DNA from: Dechloromonas hankyongensis
GTDB lineage: Bacteria > Pseudomonadota > Gammaproteobacteria > Burkholderiales > Rhodocyclaceae
Direction of reading: 5' to 3'
Length of the DNA stretch: 64,000 bases
Assembly: GCF_022012295.1 (NCBI RefSeq)
Contig: NZ_JAKLTN010000001.1
Location: 558,001-622,000, forward strand
Shown here one piece after another: positions 46,823 through 55,861 of this stretch (the first letter of the stretch is position 1; the number at the start of each line of letters is the position of its first letter). Position numbers and translations under genes: made by a program. The notes below the pieces were generated by a model. That model saw only the letters and a list, made by a program, of their open reading frames with translations, did not search any database and was not told the origin of the DNA.

Positions 46823-47456
46823 CGACGCCGTACTGCTCGCGATAGCGGCTGACGGCATCGCGATGGGCCGCAAAGTCCGGGCGTTCGGCCAGGAAGGTCA
46901 TCAGGTCCTTCAGTCCGGCGACGGCAATGACCGGAATGCCATAGTCGCGCTGCACTTCCTGCACAGCCGACAACTCGCCCTGGCCACGTTCCTGGCGGTC
47001 GAGGGCGATCAGTACGCCGGCCGGTGTGGCACCGGCCGAACGGATCATTTCGACCGATTCGCGCACCGAGGTGCCGGCCGAAATGACGTCGTCGACGATC
47101 AGCACGCGGCCTTGCAGCGGCGCGCCGACGATGTTCCCGCCTTCGCCGTGGTCCTTGGCTTCCTTGCGGTTATAGGCAAACGGGAAATTGCGGCCACGTT
47201 GGGCGAGCGCCATGGCGATCGTGGCGACCAAGGGAATCCCCTTGTAGGCCGGCCCGAACAGCATGTCGAACTGGATGCCGCCCGCTTCGGCAGCTTTGGC
47301 GTAGAATTCAGCGAGTCGGCCGAGCGAATTGCCGTCGTTGAACAGCCCGGCATTGAAAAAGTAGGGCGACATCCGCCCCGCCTTGGTCTTGAATTCGCCA
47401 AAGCGCAATACTTGGCAGCCCAGCGCGAATTCGATGAAGTCCTGACGAAAATCCAT
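46815..47456 (-). CDS. pyrE: Orotate phosphoribosyltransferase
   Basis: A 213-aa PRTase that converts orotate and PRPP to OMP in pyrimidine synthesis. The PRPP-binding motif [16 protein letters not shown] lies near residue 115, with [11 protein letters not shown] upstream. The length fits the family. ATG at 47456; the divergent xthA starts 45 bp away, and the short spacer contains GACC and GGTC arms around an AT-rich core that may hold the promoters. Confidence 0.95.
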   Translation of the reverse strand: MDFRQDFIEFALGCQVLRFGEFKTKAGRMSPYFFNAGLFNDGNSLGRLAEFYAKAAEAGGIQFDMLFGPAYKGIPLVATIAMALAQRGRNFPFAYNRKEAKDHGEGGNIVGAPLQGRVLIVDDVISAGTSVRESVEMIRSAGATPAGVLIALDRQERGQGELSAVQEVQRDYGIPVIAVAGLKDLMTFLAERPDFAAHRDAVSRYREQYGVDA

Positions 47457-47501
47457 GGTTTCCTAATTATAACGACCTAAATATACGGTCTATTCCAAGC
47501 A

Positions 47502-48281
47502 ATGTTACGCATCATCTCCCTGAATCTCAATGGTATCCGCTCCGCGTGGAGCAAAAATGTGCTGCCGTGGGCTGCCGAGCAAAAAGCCGATGTCATTTGT
47601 CTGCAGGAACTGAAAGCCCAGCGCTCCGATTTGACGCCGGAAATGCTGGCGCCGGATGGTATGCATTCGTTCTACCACTGCGCCGAGAAAAAAGGCTACA
47701 GCGGGGTCGGCATCTGGAGCCGCCAGCAACCGGACCGGGTGGTCGAAGGCTTCGATGGCGGCGAATTCGACGCCGAAGGACGCTATATCCGCGCAGATTT
47801 TGGCAATCTGTCGGTGATTTCGCTTTATCTGCCTTCAGGTTCGTCTTCTTCTGACCGTCAGCAAGCCAAATTCCGATTTCTCGATGTGTTTTTCCCGCAT
47901 ATGCTGGCGTTGCGGGCTGAAGGTCGGGAAATCGTGCTGTGCGGCGACTGGAACATCGCTCACAAGGAAATCGACCTGAAGAACTGGAAATCAAATCAGA
48001 AAAATTCTGGGTTTCTGCCAGAAGAGCGGGCCTGGATGAGCAAGGTGTTCGACGAGCAGGGCTGGGTCGATGTCTATCGTCGCTTGCATCCTGACACCAC
48101 CGGCGAGGCCTATACGTGGTGGAGCAATCGGGGCCAGGCGTGGGCCAAGAACGTTGGGTGGCGGATCGATTACCAGATTGCCACGCCGGGCATGGCAGCG
48201 GCAGCATCGCGGGCGGAAATCTTCAAGGCGGCGCGTTTTTCCGACCATGCGCCGCTGATCGTCGATTACGCTGACAAATAA
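47502..48281 (+). CDS. xthA: Exodeoxyribonuclease III (AP endonuclease)
   Basis: A 259-aa EEP-fold nuclease of the ExoA/Xth type, which cuts DNA at abasic sites and trims 3' ends. Hallmarks are SLNLNGIRSAW, CLQELKAQ (catalytic Glu), CGDWNIAHKEIDLKNW and the terminal SDHAPLIVDY with the catalytic His. Full length, cytosolic. Divergent from pyrE. Confidence 0.94.
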   Translation: MLRIISLNLNGIRSAWSKNVLPWAAEQKADVICLQELKAQRSDLTPEMLAPDGMHSFYHCAEKKGYSGVGIWSRQQPDRVVEGFDGGEFDAEGRYIRADFGNLSVISLYLPSGSSSSDRQQAKFRFLDVFFPHMLALRAEGREIVLCGDWNIAHKEIDLKNWKSNQKNSGFLPEERAWMSKVFDEQGWVDVYRRLHPDTTGEAYTWWSNRGQAWAKNVGWRIDYQIATPGMAAAASRAEIFKAARFSDHAPLIVDYADK

Positions 48282-48363
48282 GTATTCAGAGTGAATTGAT
48301 TTCGACGCGGCCAAGGGATAACCTTGAATCGTCCCCATTAACCGACTAACCATGAGGTTGAAA

Positions 48364-48678
48364 ATGTCTGAGCAAATGTCTGTTGCCAATAAGGAAAAGC
48401 TGGTTTCCGATCTGAAGGTCGTGATCTCTGATACGGAAGAACTGCTGCGTGCCACGGCCGGTGCTGCCGGCGACAAGGTGGGCGAACTGCGCGAGCGTCT
48501 GGGTGTCCGTCTGCGCGATGCTAAGGAACGTCTGCTTGACCTGGAAGCTGCGGTCATCGACAAGACCAAGGCGGCGGCTCGCGCCACCGACGATTTCGTG
48601 CACGAAGAGCCGTGGAAGGCTGTGGGCGTTGCCGCTGCGCTGGGCCTGGCGCTCGGCGTGCTGATCGGCCGTCGCTAA
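48364..48678 (+). CDS. ElaB/YqjD/DUF883 family membrane-anchored protein
   Basis: 104 aa. An amphipathic, charged helical region (about 10-75) is followed by a C-terminal transmembrane anchor ending in GVAAALGLALGVLIGRR, the ElaB/YgaM/YqjD layout. In E. coli YqjD binds ribosomes at the inner membrane in stationary phase. ATG at 48364 is preferred because GAGG sits 6 bp upstream; the ATG at 48352 lacks a site. First of a four-gene YqjD-YqjE-YqjK-like run. Confidence 0.88.
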   Translation: MSEQMSVANKEKLVSDLKVVISDTEELLRATAGAAGDKVGELRERLGVRLRDAKERLLDLEAAVIDKTKAAARATDDFVHEEPWKAVGVAAALGLALGVLIGRR

Positions 48679-48682
48679 GCGA

Positions 48683-49078
48683 ATGTCCGGACAGGCGGGC
48701 GGTGAAGGCTTGTTCACCGCCTTGAAAAATTTCGTCGCGACCTTGCTGGCGATCGGCAAGACGCGTGCTGAACTTCTGGTCACCGAGCTGGAGGAGGAGA
48801 AACTCCGCTTCCTGTCGCTCTGTGCCAAGGCGCTCGGCGCGCTGTTCTTGCTCGCGCTGGGCGTGGTCATGACGGTCTGCTGCGTGGCGCTGGCCTTCTG
48901 GGAACAGCGGGTGGTCGTTTTCGGCGTTTTTGCCGTGCTGTTTGTCGGCGGCGGGCTGGCTCTCGTCGGTTCGCTGAAACGCCAGGCGGGCCAGCCGAGC
49001 AAGATGTTCAAGGCCAGCCTGTCCGAACTCGAAGCCGACATGGCGCAGTTGCGGCGCTATCGCAACAAGCCGGAATGA
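48683..49078 (+). CDS. YqjE-like phage-holin-family membrane protein
   Basis: 131 aa with two adjacent transmembrane helices (about 50-75 and 80-100), the layout of the putative actinobacterial holin-X/YqjE family. It is 4 bp after the YqjD-like gene and overlaps the next gene by 4 bp. Such proteins accompany YqjD and YqjK in many proteobacteria; lysis activity is not expected. Confidence 0.85.
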   Translation: MSGQAGGEGLFTALKNFVATLLAIGKTRAELLVTELEEEKLRFLSLCAKALGALFLLALGVVMTVCCVALAFWEQRVVVFGVFAVLFVGGGLALVGSLKRQAGQPSKMFKASLSELEADMAQLRRYRNKPE

Positions 49079-49371
49079 ACCCCAAGCTGCTCGAACTGGC
49101 GACTCGCCACGGTGCGCTCAAGGTGCGCATCGATCAGCAACGCCGCCAGTTGGCGCAGCATGCGCTACCGCTCGAGGCTGCCTTGGCCAAGGGCGACACG
49201 GTGCTCAAGGGTGTCGACTGGCTCAAGCATCATCCTGCGGCGGTCGGTGCGGCTGTGGTTGCGATTGTCATCGCCAAGCCGAAACGCGCCTGGCGCTGGG
49301 CACGGCGCGGCGTTTTCCTGTGGCGCGGCTGGCAGGCTGCCAAGAGCACAATACTCGGAGAGCGCGGCTAG
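49075..49371 (+). CDS. YqjK-like protein
   Basis: 98 aa with a central hydrophobic helix (HPAAVGAAVVAIVIA) and a basic C terminus (KPKRAWRWARRG). It has the length and position of YqjK in YqjD-YqjE-YqjK operons. It overlaps the upstream holin-like gene (ATGA) and the next gene by 1 bp. The function is unknown. Confidence 0.75.
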   Translation: MNPKLLELATRHGALKVRIDQQRRQLAQHALPLEAALAKGDTVLKGVDWLKHHPAAVGAAVVAIVIAKPKRAWRWARRGVFLWRGWQAAKSTILGERG

Positions 49372-49679
49372 TGGCTGGCGGCATCAACCGGGAGGCGGTA
49401 CTGCCGGTCTGGTGGCGCCAGGTCGTCTCGTCGCAGCGACGCGAGGTGCGGCGGATACTGGCCGAACTGATGCAGGCTCGGGGTCTCATGCCGCTGCTGA
49501 TGAAAGCCCGCAACGGCGAGTCGTGGACGCCGGCCGAGAAAGATCAGTTGCTGGCCCACTTGCGGCGGGTGGCGCATCTGTCGCCTTACCTGATTGCGCT
49601 GCTGTTGCCGGGTTCCGTCCTGTTGCTGCCCATCTATGCCTGGTGGCTGGACCGGCGGCGCCTCAAGCGGGGCGACTAG
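49371..49679 (+). CDS. Small LETM1-like membrane protein
   Basis: 102 aa from GTG 49371, which overlaps the previous stop (TAGTG). One strong C-terminal hydrophobic segment (LSPYLIALLLPGSVLLLPIYAWW) is followed by a basic tail. The preceding helical region resembles the ribosome-binding portion of LETM1-like proteins, a weak resemblance. It overlaps the convergent ampG stop by 17 bp. Confidence 0.65.
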   Translation: MAGGINREAVLPVWWRQVVSSQRREVRRILAELMQARGLMPLLMKARNGESWTPAEKDQLLAHLRRVAHLSPYLIALLLPGSVLLLPIYAWWLDRRRLKRGD

Positions 49680-50943
49680 CCTCATTGGCTCCCGCCCGGC
49701 TGGCACCCCAGGGTGCGACCTTCAAGAGCAGGACCATGCCCGGCACGGCGAGGACCGAACACAGCCAGAAGAAATTCAGCCAGCCCAGTTGCTCGACCAG
49801 CCAGCCGGCCGAGGCATTGATGAAGGTGCGCGGTACGGCGGCCAGGCTGGTGAACAGCGCCATCTGGGTTGCCGTGTAGGCTGGATGCGTGGCGCGGGCG
49901 ATGAAGGCGACGAAGGCGGCGGTACCCAGGCCGACACCGAGGGCTTCGAGTCCGATGACGAAAGCCAACGCGAAGCGCTCGCCGGCGCCGATGCTGTCGT
50001 AGTGCCCTTGGGCGGCGAGCCAGGCGAAGCCGAAGATCGACACCAGCTGCACCACGCCGAACAGCCAGAGGGCCCGGTTGATGCCCAGTTTGACCATCCA
50101 CAGCCCGCCGAGCAGGGCGCCGATCACCGCCGGCCACAGGCCGGCATGCTTGGCGATCAGGCCGATGTCGGTCTTGGTGAAGCCCATGTCGAGGTAGAAG
50201 GGGGTGGCCAGGGCGGTGCTCAGGCTGTCGCCGAGCTTGTACAGGAAGATGAAACCGAGGACCAGTACGGCGCCACGCCAGCCTTGGCGACCCATGAATT
50301 CGTGAAAGGGTTCGGTGACCGCCTGGCGCAGGGTTTTCGGTGCGCCCTTGACGCTCGGTTCGCTGACCAGCCAGGCCATGGCCATGCCGGGCAGCATGAA
50401 GGCGCCGGTGATCCAGAATACTTCGTTCCACGGCAGGCGGTCGGCCAGGATTAGCGACAGCGAGCCGGGAATCAGGCCGGCGATGCGGTAGGCGTTCACA
50501 TGCACGGCGTTGCCGAGGCCGAGTTCGTTGTCTGCCAGGATTTCGCGGCGGAAGGCGTCGACGGCGATGTCCTGGGTGGCCGAGAGCAGCGATAGCAGGG
50601 TCGCCAGCCACAGGATGGGCCAGATGTTGTCCTTCGGGCTGAGGCCACCGAGCGAGCCGATGGCGAACAGCAGGCCGATCTGGGTGAGCAGCATCCAGCC
50701 GCGCCGGCGGCCGAAGCCAGGCAGGGTGAAACGGTCGAGCAGCGGCGCCCACAAAAATTTCCAGGTGTAGGGAAACTGGATGAGGGCGAAGAAACCGATG
50801 GTCTTCAGGTCCACGCCTTCGCTGCGCAGCCAGGCGGGCAGCAGGTTAAGCAGCAGGTAGAGCGGCAGGCCCGACGAGAACCCGGTGAAGATGCAGATCA
50901 GCATCTTCCGGGTAAGCAGGGCGGCGAGCCAGGCTGGCATCAT
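49663..50943 (-). CDS. ampG: AmpG-family MFS muropeptide permease
   Basis: About 426 aa with twelve transmembrane segments. The N-terminal FTGFSSGLPLYLLLNLLPAWLRSEGVDLKTIGFFAL and later QFPYTWKFLWAPLLDRF and SATQDIAVDAFRREIL are AmpG signatures. It imports anhydro-muropeptides for cell wall recycling across the inner membrane. The start at 50943 (MMPAWL) is preferred; a GTG at 50967 is also in frame. No beta-lactamase gene is nearby. Confidence 0.9.
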   Translation of the reverse strand: MMPAWLAALLTRKMLICIFTGFSSGLPLYLLLNLLPAWLRSEGVDLKTIGFFALIQFPYTWKFLWAPLLDRFTLPGFGRRRGWMLLTQIGLLFAIGSLGGLSPKDNIWPILWLATLLSLLSATQDIAVDAFRREILADNELGLGNAVHVNAYRIAGLIPGSLSLILADRLPWNEVFWITGAFMLPGMAMAWLVSEPSVKGAPKTLRQAVTEPFHEFMGRQGWRGAVLVLGFIFLYKLGDSLSTALATPFYLDMGFTKTDIGLIAKHAGLWPAVIGALLGGLWMVKLGINRALWLFGVVQLVSIFGFAWLAAQGHYDSIGAGERFALAFVIGLEALGVGLGTAAFVAFIARATHPAYTATQMALFTSLAAVPRTFINASAGWLVEQLGWLNFFWLCSVLAVPGMVLLLKVAPWGASRAGANEASRPA

Positions 50944-50962
50944 CCTAAAAACCGTCGTTGGA

Positions 50963-51028
50963 CGCACCCGTGGGTGCGGTTGGGGAGGTTGGCGGCGCGA
51001 AGCGACGACGCGGCAGGCTCATGCCTGC
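50963..51028. repeat. Two small perfect hairpins upstream of ampG
   Basis: CGCACCC (50963-50969) with GGGTGCG (50972-50978), and GCAGGC (51013-51018) with GCCTGC (51023-51028). They lie in the 235-bp spacer between ampG and metW, both on the minus strand. The spacer has no convincing gene and no clear terminator U-tract. Confidence 0.45.
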
Positions 51029-51178
51029 AAGGCGGGGCGATAAAGCCGGCGGCCTGCCCGGCAGTGCCGACGGATGCGTAGCGGTATCAACTGGCGGGAG
51101 AGCCGTCACCAAGGAGCCAAAGCTTGTGTTCATCGAGCTTTCAGGGTGTGAACAAGCGGTCAACTGCGGTTTCTAGGT

Positions 51179-51793
51179 TCAACGTGCTTGGGTCAGGCGA
51201 TAGACCGCCAGGCTGCCGAGGAAATTCAGTTCGCGTTCGTCGTCGTTCTCGACCATGTTGCCGCCCTCGTCGAGGACGTGGCGTTCGCGGATGATGAGAC
51301 CCATCCGTGTGCACAGCGCCTCGAAGTCGAGCAGCGTGAAGAAGCGGACGTTGGGCGAGTCGTACCACTGGTAGGGCAGGTCTTCCGATACCGGCATGCG
51401 GCCGTCGAGGACCGAGCGCAGGTTCTTCCAGTAGGCGAAGTTGGGGAAGGAGATGACCGCCTCGCGGCCGACGCGCAGCATTTCGCGCAGGATACCTTCG
51501 GTGTGGCGCACCGTCTGCAGGGTACGCGACAGCACGACATGGTCGAAGGACTGGTCGGTAAATTCGTCGAGGCCTTTTTCCAGGTTGCCCTGCAGCACGT
51601 TGATGCCGTTCTTGATGGCGGCAAGGATGTTGGCATCGTCGATCTCGACGCCGACCCCGCGCACGCCGCGCGTGTCGATCAGGTGCTTGAGCAGCGTGCC
51701 GTCGCCGCAGCCGAGGTCGAGCACGCGATGACCGGGCTCGATCCAGGCGGAAATGATGTCGAAATCGGGGCGTCCCAGCGTGTGTGCCGTCAT
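51179..51793 (-). CDS. metW: Methionine biosynthesis protein MetW
   Basis: A 204-aa class I methyltransferase-like protein. The SAM-type motif [15 protein letters not shown] is near residue 24, followed by GVEIDDANI. MetW is required with MetX for homoserine acylation in bacteria that use the MetXW pair. ATG at 51793 overlaps the metX stop (ATGA), so the two are translated together. Confidence 0.93.
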   Translation of the reverse strand: MTAHTLGRPDFDIISAWIEPGHRVLDLGCGDGTLLKHLIDTRGVRGVGVEIDDANILAAIKNGINVLQGNLEKGLDEFTDQSFDHVVLSRTLQTVRHTEGILREMLRVGREAVISFPNFAYWKNLRSVLDGRMPVSEDLPYQWYDSPNVRFFTLLDFEALCTRMGLIIRERHVLDEGGNMVENDDERELNFLGSLAVYRLTQAR

Positions 51794-52920
51794 AGCTTGA
51801 TGTTCCGCAGGTAGGCAGCGACGACGCCGTGGTAGTGGGCGTCATCCATCAGGAAGGAGTCGTGGCCGAAGTTGAGATCGATTTCGGCGTACGACACGTT
51901 GCGGTTGCAGGCGAGCAGGGCGGCGACGATCTCCTTCGAGCGGGCTGGTGTGAAGCGCCAGTCGGTGGTGAAGGAGGCGATCAGGAAGCCGGTGTTCGGG
52001 TTGCTGCGGGCCATGGCCTTGGTCAGGTCGCCGCCGTCGAGGCGGGCCGGGTCGAAGTAATCGAGCGCCTTGGTCATCAGCAGGTAGGTGTTGGCGTCGA
52101 AATAGCCGGCGAACTTGTCGCCCTGGTAGCGCAGGTAGGACTCGACTTCGAATTCGACGTCGAAATCGAAGCCGAAGGAACCGTTGCGCAGTTCGCGGCC
52201 GAATTTCTCGCCCATCTGGTCGTCGGACAGGTAGGTGATATGGCCGAGCATGCGTGCCAGACGCAGGCCGCGCACCGGACGGGTGTTGTGTTCGTAGTAG
52301 TTGCCGCCGTGGAAATCCGGGTCGGTCAGGATGGCCTGACGGGCGACGTCGTTGAACGCGATGTTCTGCGCCGACAGCTTGGGCGCCGAGGCGATGATGA
52401 TGGCGTGGCGGACGCGTTCCGGCTGGCTGATGGTCCATCGCATGGCCTGCATGCCGCCCAGGCTGCCGCCGATGACGGCGGCCCAGGCATCGATGCCGAG
52501 ATAGTCGGCGAGGCGGGCCTGGGCTTCGACCCAGTCGCTGACGGCGACGATGGGGAAGTCGGCGCCCCAGGGTTTGCCGGTGGCCGGATTGATCGACGAC
52601 GGGCCGGTCGAGCCGTGGCAGCCGCCGGGATTGTTCAGGCCGACGATGAAGAATTTGTCGGTATCGAGCGGTCGGCCGGGACCGACGATGTTGTCCCACC
52701 AGCCGACGTTGTTCGGTGCGTCGGCGTAATGGCCGGCGACGTGGTGGTGGCCGGACAGGGCGTGGCAGACGAGAATGGCGTTCGATTTGGCGGCGTTGAG
52801 TGTGCCATAGGTCTCGTAGACCAGATCGTAGGCCGGCAGAACGCCGCCACTGCGCAAGTGGAGCGGCTGATCGAAGTGGGCGCGCTGCGACGTGACGGCG
52901 CCGACGGATTGTCCTGGCAT
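51790..52920 (-). CDS. metX: Homoserine O-acyltransferase (MetX type)
   Basis: A 376-aa alpha/beta-hydrolase that acylates homoserine, the first committed step of methionine synthesis. The nucleophile serine is in [11 protein letters not shown]; the aspartate lies near [22 protein letters not shown] and the histidine in GHDSFLMDD. The acyl donor (acetyl- or succinyl-CoA) cannot be read with certainty; with MetW, betaproteobacterial enzymes often use succinyl-CoA. ATG at 52920. The 124-nt leader contains a SAM-II riboswitch and a terminator. Confidence 0.95.
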   Translation of the reverse strand: MPGQSVGAVTSQRAHFDQPLHLRSGGVLPAYDLVYETYGTLNAAKSNAILVCHALSGHHHVAGHYADAPNNVGWWDNIVGPGRPLDTDKFFIVGLNNPGGCHGSTGPSSINPATGKPWGADFPIVAVSDWVEAQARLADYLGIDAWAAVIGGSLGGMQAMRWTISQPERVRHAIIIASAPKLSAQNIAFNDVARQAILTDPDFHGGNYYEHNTRPVRGLRLARMLGHITYLSDDQMGEKFGRELRNGSFGFDFDVEFEVESYLRYQGDKFAGYFDANTYLLMTKALDYFDPARLDGGDLTKAMARSNPNTGFLIASFTTDWRFTPARSKEIVAALLACNRNVSYAEIDLNFGHDSFLMDDAHYHGVVAAYLRNIKL

Positions 52921-52930
52921 GCTGTTCCTG

Positions 52931-52969
52931 AAAACAAAAAACCCAGTTGGCCGAAAACGCGAACTGGGT
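52931..52969 (-). terminator. Intrinsic terminator in the metX leader
   Basis: On the minus strand ACCCAGTT (52969-52962) pairs with AACTGGGT (52948-52941) around a 13-nt loop, followed directly by six T residues (52940-52935). It sits between the SAM-II aptamer and the metX ATG, so it is the likely expression platform for attenuation. Confidence 0.88.
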
Positions 52970-52971
52970 GG

Positions 52972-53026
52972 TTCCCGTTTTAGCTGTATTTATAAGCGCC
53001 CGCAATCAGAGCTCAAATCGGCGCGG
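52972..53026 (-). promoter_or_regulatory. SAM-II riboswitch upstream of metX
   Basis: The minus-strand leader has a P1 stem GCGCC (53024-53020) with GGCGC (53000-52996). Its loop contains GATTTGAG and ATTGC, and it is followed by TATAAATACAGCTAAAA and CGGGAA. The order and the conserved strings match the compact SAM-II (SAM-alpha) H-type pseudoknot upstream of metX, in which the AGCTAAAA/GGGA tail folds back on the P1 loop. A small hairpin (53041-53027) precedes it. Binding of S-adenosylmethionine should switch off metXW. No sequence search was run. Confidence 0.88.
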
Positions 53027-53050
53027 CTGGAGGCCTTCCAGCGTCTGCAG

Positions 53051-53079
53051 ACGATACCGAGCAGGCAGCGAAAAGTCAA
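53051..53079 (-). promoter_or_regulatory. Sigma70-type promoter of metXW
   Basis: TTGACT (53079-53074) and TATCGT (53056-53051) on the minus strand are 17 bp apart. The predicted start near 53044 puts the SAM-II aptamer about 18 nt into the transcript. Confidence 0.7.
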
Positions 53080-53163
53080 TGAAACGAGTCCCTTATCGGG
53101 CTGATGCCCGTCATCAAGTTTTGTTAAAATCGTACCGATTAAATCTTTGGAAAGATCCCGACC

Positions 53164-53769
53164 ATGTTGGATCAACGAAGGCATCAACGTATCCGTTTCG
53201 GGGTGCCGCAGACCATCCGGATCGGCTATGGCGGGGTGATCGGCGAGGGCGTCATCGAGAATCTGTCGCTGTCCGGGCTGATGATGCGGACGACGATGTC
53301 ACTCGACATCTCGCACAACATCGGCTGCGAATTCAGCGTCTTCGATTCACCTGTCATCGACGTGCCGGCCGCGGTGGTCAGCCGGGTCTGCGATCTGTAC
53401 GGCGTGCGCTTCCAGCCCGGTCCGATCAGCCAGATCCTGATTGAGGATGCGATCAACTCGGCGCTGACCAAAGGCCAAGCCTCCATTCTGTCGGTGCATG
53501 AGTTGGGGGGACGCAAAACCATGCGCATTACCGGCGGTCTGTCCGCCGTATTGCGCAGTGATTTCATGCATGCCCTGACGCGCATGGGGGTCGATGAAAT
53601 CGATCTCGAAGGGGTCACGGCGGTCGAGCAGGCCGGTCTGGCGCTGTGCCTGGTAGCGACCAAGCGGCACGGCGTGGCGATTGGCGCGCAGTCTTCGTGT
53701 TTCGCCGAGGCCTGGGAATCCGCACTGGCCGTGCCCGGTGGCCTGGAGAGGATGGAAGCCGGGGTGTAA
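53164..53769 (+). CDS. PilZ-domain protein with C-terminal STAS-like domain
   Basis: 201 aa. The N-terminal PilZ domain keeps the c-di-GMP motifs RRHQRIRF (R5/R6, R9) and N33-x-S35-x-x-G38 (NLSLSG), so it should bind the second messenger. Residues about 105-195 resemble a STAS domain (sulfate-transporter/anti-sigma-antagonist type), which would allow partner switching; this part is less certain. The ATG at 53164 has GGAAAGATC upstream. Its stop overlaps the start of the TonB receptor gene (TAATG), so the two are coupled. Confidence 0.8.
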   Translation: MLDQRRHQRIRFGVPQTIRIGYGGVIGEGVIENLSLSGLMMRTTMSLDISHNIGCEFSVFDSPVIDVPAAVVSRVCDLYGVRFQPGPISQILIEDAINSALTKGQASILSVHELGGRKTMRITGGLSAVLRSDFMHALTRMGVDEIDLEGVTAVEQAGLALCLVATKRHGVAIGAQSSCFAEAWESALAVPGGLERMEAGV

Positions 53770-55847
53770 TGAGCGAAGTACAGCAGTTGTCGCCGACCTG
53801 GTGGGCGGCCGCCACGCTCGCGGTCATGAGCGCTCAGTCGTGGTCGGCTGACGAGGGGGCGTATTTCAGCGATCTGCCGGTCGTCGCCTCGGTCAGCCGC
53901 CTGCCGCAGCGCCTGGCCGATGCGCCGACGGCGGTGACGGTGATCGATCGCGACATGATTAAGGCCTCTGGTGCGCGCGAACTGAGCGACGTGTTTCGCC
54001 TGGTCCCCGGTTTCCAGACCTATCCGCACAGCACCGAGCCGGCCCGCGTCAGCTACCATGGCCTGAACGACGAGGACTACTCGCCGCGCGTGCAGGTGCT
54101 GATCGACGGCCGCTCGATGTATTCCCCGCTGTTTGGCAACGGGGTCAACTGGGCAACCTTGCCGGTAGCGCTGGAGGACATCGAGCGCATCGAAGTCGTG
54201 CGCGGAAGCAACAGCGTTTCCTACGGTAGCAACGCCTTCCTCGGCGTTATCAACATCATTACGATCGATCCGTCGCTGACGCGCGGCGTTTCCGTGTCGA
54301 CCAACTACGGTAGCCAGAACGTCCGCGACTACGGCCTGCGCGTCGGGGGGCGCGTCGGCGAGATCGGCGATTTCCGCTTCACCTACCGCCAGCAGAACGA
54401 CGATGCGCTGGCCAATCGCTATGACTGGATAGACGATTTCCGGTCGCGCCTGTTCGATTTGCGCTTCGACGCAACGCTGGATGAAAGAAATACGCTGCAA
54501 GTGAACGCCGGCCGTTCGGAAGGTATCAGTGGGGTCGGGCGGCTCAGCAGCAGTAGTTTTTTCGGCCAGTCGACCAACCCGATTCGCAGCATGCGGCAGA
54601 CGGATACCTATGCCCAGCTTACCTGGCGCCATGTCGTTTCGGCGACGAACGATTTCCAGATCCGCTATGCCTACGTCGCGGACCGCTCCGATGATGCCTT
54701 CAACATTGTCGTTCCGCTGGTGCCGGTGCAGACTTTCCATATTAACCAGTCGGGCGACGAGGGAACCCGTCACGAATTCGAGTTTCTGCACAATCTTCAC
54801 CTTGCCTCGGCCGGCCGCCTGGCGTGGGGGGCAAGCTGGCGCGAGGACGCCATGCGCTCGGCCTGGGTCCTGCCCGGGCAGGGTACGGTACATCGAGACA
54901 CGGGGCGCATATTCGGCAACTGGGAGGCCAAGCCGACCAGCTGGCTGACGACCAACCTCGGGCTGGCCGGCGAGAACGATTCCCTGGCCGGTTTCCATTG
55001 GTCGCCGCGGGCCAGCACCAATTTCCACCTGAGTCCTGAAAACACGGTTCGGGTGGGCTATTCCCGGGCGTATCGCTCGGGCAGCACCTACGATTACCGG
55101 GCCGACTATCGGCTCCGCGTGCAGAGTGGCGCGATCGTCCTCTACGACCGCTACTTGTTTGCGGCCGACCGCGATCTGAAGCCGGAACAACTGGATACCT
55201 GGGAACTCGGTTACCTCGGCGACTGGCGCGCCTGGCGGGCCAGCCTGGATGTGCGTCTGTACGATGAGACAATCAAGGATCGTCTCTATACCATCGACCG
55301 CAACGTGAATAGCGACACCGTGCCGTCCTTGACGACGCCGATTCAGGACGTGCATATCCACGGTCTGGAATACCAGCTCAAGTGGCAGCCCTTCGAGCCG
55401 ACCCGTCTGGTGTTGACCCAGTCGTTCCCGAGAATAAGCAGTGATTACCTGCCATCGGCGCTGTCCTACCCCCGCGGGACGCTCAGCCAGGCGACGGCCA
55501 ATCGCAATGTCGACGAGTTGACCGAACGCTCGGCACCGCGCCGGTCTACGTCATTGCTGTGGATGCAGGGTCTGCCTTACGGTCTGCAGTTCTCGCTGGC
55601 CGGCTACTGGCAGGACAAGATGAAGTGGACCTCCAATTCCTGGTCGGCCAAATACCGTCGTTTCGACGCCCGCCTGGCTTACCCGTTCCGGGTGGGCGCG
55701 ATCGGCGGCGAAGTGGCCTACGTCGTCCAGTCCTTGAACGGCGCCCATGGCGAATACAAGACCTACGACGGCAGCGGTACCGACCCCGACGGTTCGGGGC
55801 GCATAGTCGATCGCCGGCAGTGGGTGGCGCTGCGCCTCGATTTCTGA
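53769..55847 (+). CDS. TonB-dependent outer-membrane receptor
   Basis: A 692-aa TonB-dependent receptor. A signal-like N terminus ends near QSWSADEG, then a TonB-box-like LPVVASVSR. The plug domain (about 45-165, with VQVLIDGRSMYSPLF and IERIEVVRGSNSVSYGSNAFLGVINIIT) precedes the 22-strand barrel, which ends in an aromatic residue (LRLDF), as expected for BAM insertion. The ligand is unknown. It begins inside the stop of the PilZ gene and converges on the GGDEF-EAL gene. Confidence 0.92.
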   Translation: MSEVQQLSPTWWAAATLAVMSAQSWSADEGAYFSDLPVVASVSRLPQRLADAPTAVTVIDRDMIKASGARELSDVFRLVPGFQTYPHSTEPARVSYHGLNDEDYSPRVQVLIDGRSMYSPLFGNGVNWATLPVALEDIERIEVVRGSNSVSYGSNAFLGVINIITIDPSLTRGVSVSTNYGSQNVRDYGLRVGGRVGEIGDFRFTYRQQNDDALANRYDWIDDFRSRLFDLRFDATLDERNTLQVNAGRSEGISGVGRLSSSSFFGQSTNPIRSMRQTDTYAQLTWRHVVSATNDFQIRYAYVADRSDDAFNIVVPLVPVQTFHINQSGDEGTRHEFEFLHNLHLASAGRLAWGASWREDAMRSAWVLPGQGTVHRDTGRIFGNWEAKPTSWLTTNLGLAGENDSLAGFHWSPRASTNFHLSPENTVRVGYSRAYRSGSTYDYRADYRLRVQSGAIVLYDRYLFAADRDLKPEQLDTWELGYLGDWRAWRASLDVRLYDETIKDRLYTIDRNVNSDTVPSLTTPIQDVHIHGLEYQLKWQPFEPTRLVLTQSFPRISSDYLPSALSYPRGTLSQATANRNVDELTERSAPRRSTSLLWMQGLPYGLQFSLAGYWQDKMKWTSNSWSAKYRRFDARLAYPFRVGAIGGEVAYVVQSLNGAHGEYKTYDGSGTDPDGSGRIVDRRQWVALRLDF

Positions 55848-55861
55848 GGTAATCGTTCCGC

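Noticed and set aside
48683-49078. Phage holin as a sign of prophage
   Set aside because: The holin-like protein belongs to the chromosomal YqjD-YqjE-YqjK arrangement; no other phage genes are nearby.
53226-55361. 711-codon open frame on the minus strand
   Set aside because: Antisense to the PilZ and TonB-receptor genes, which have clear motifs and overlapping start/stop.
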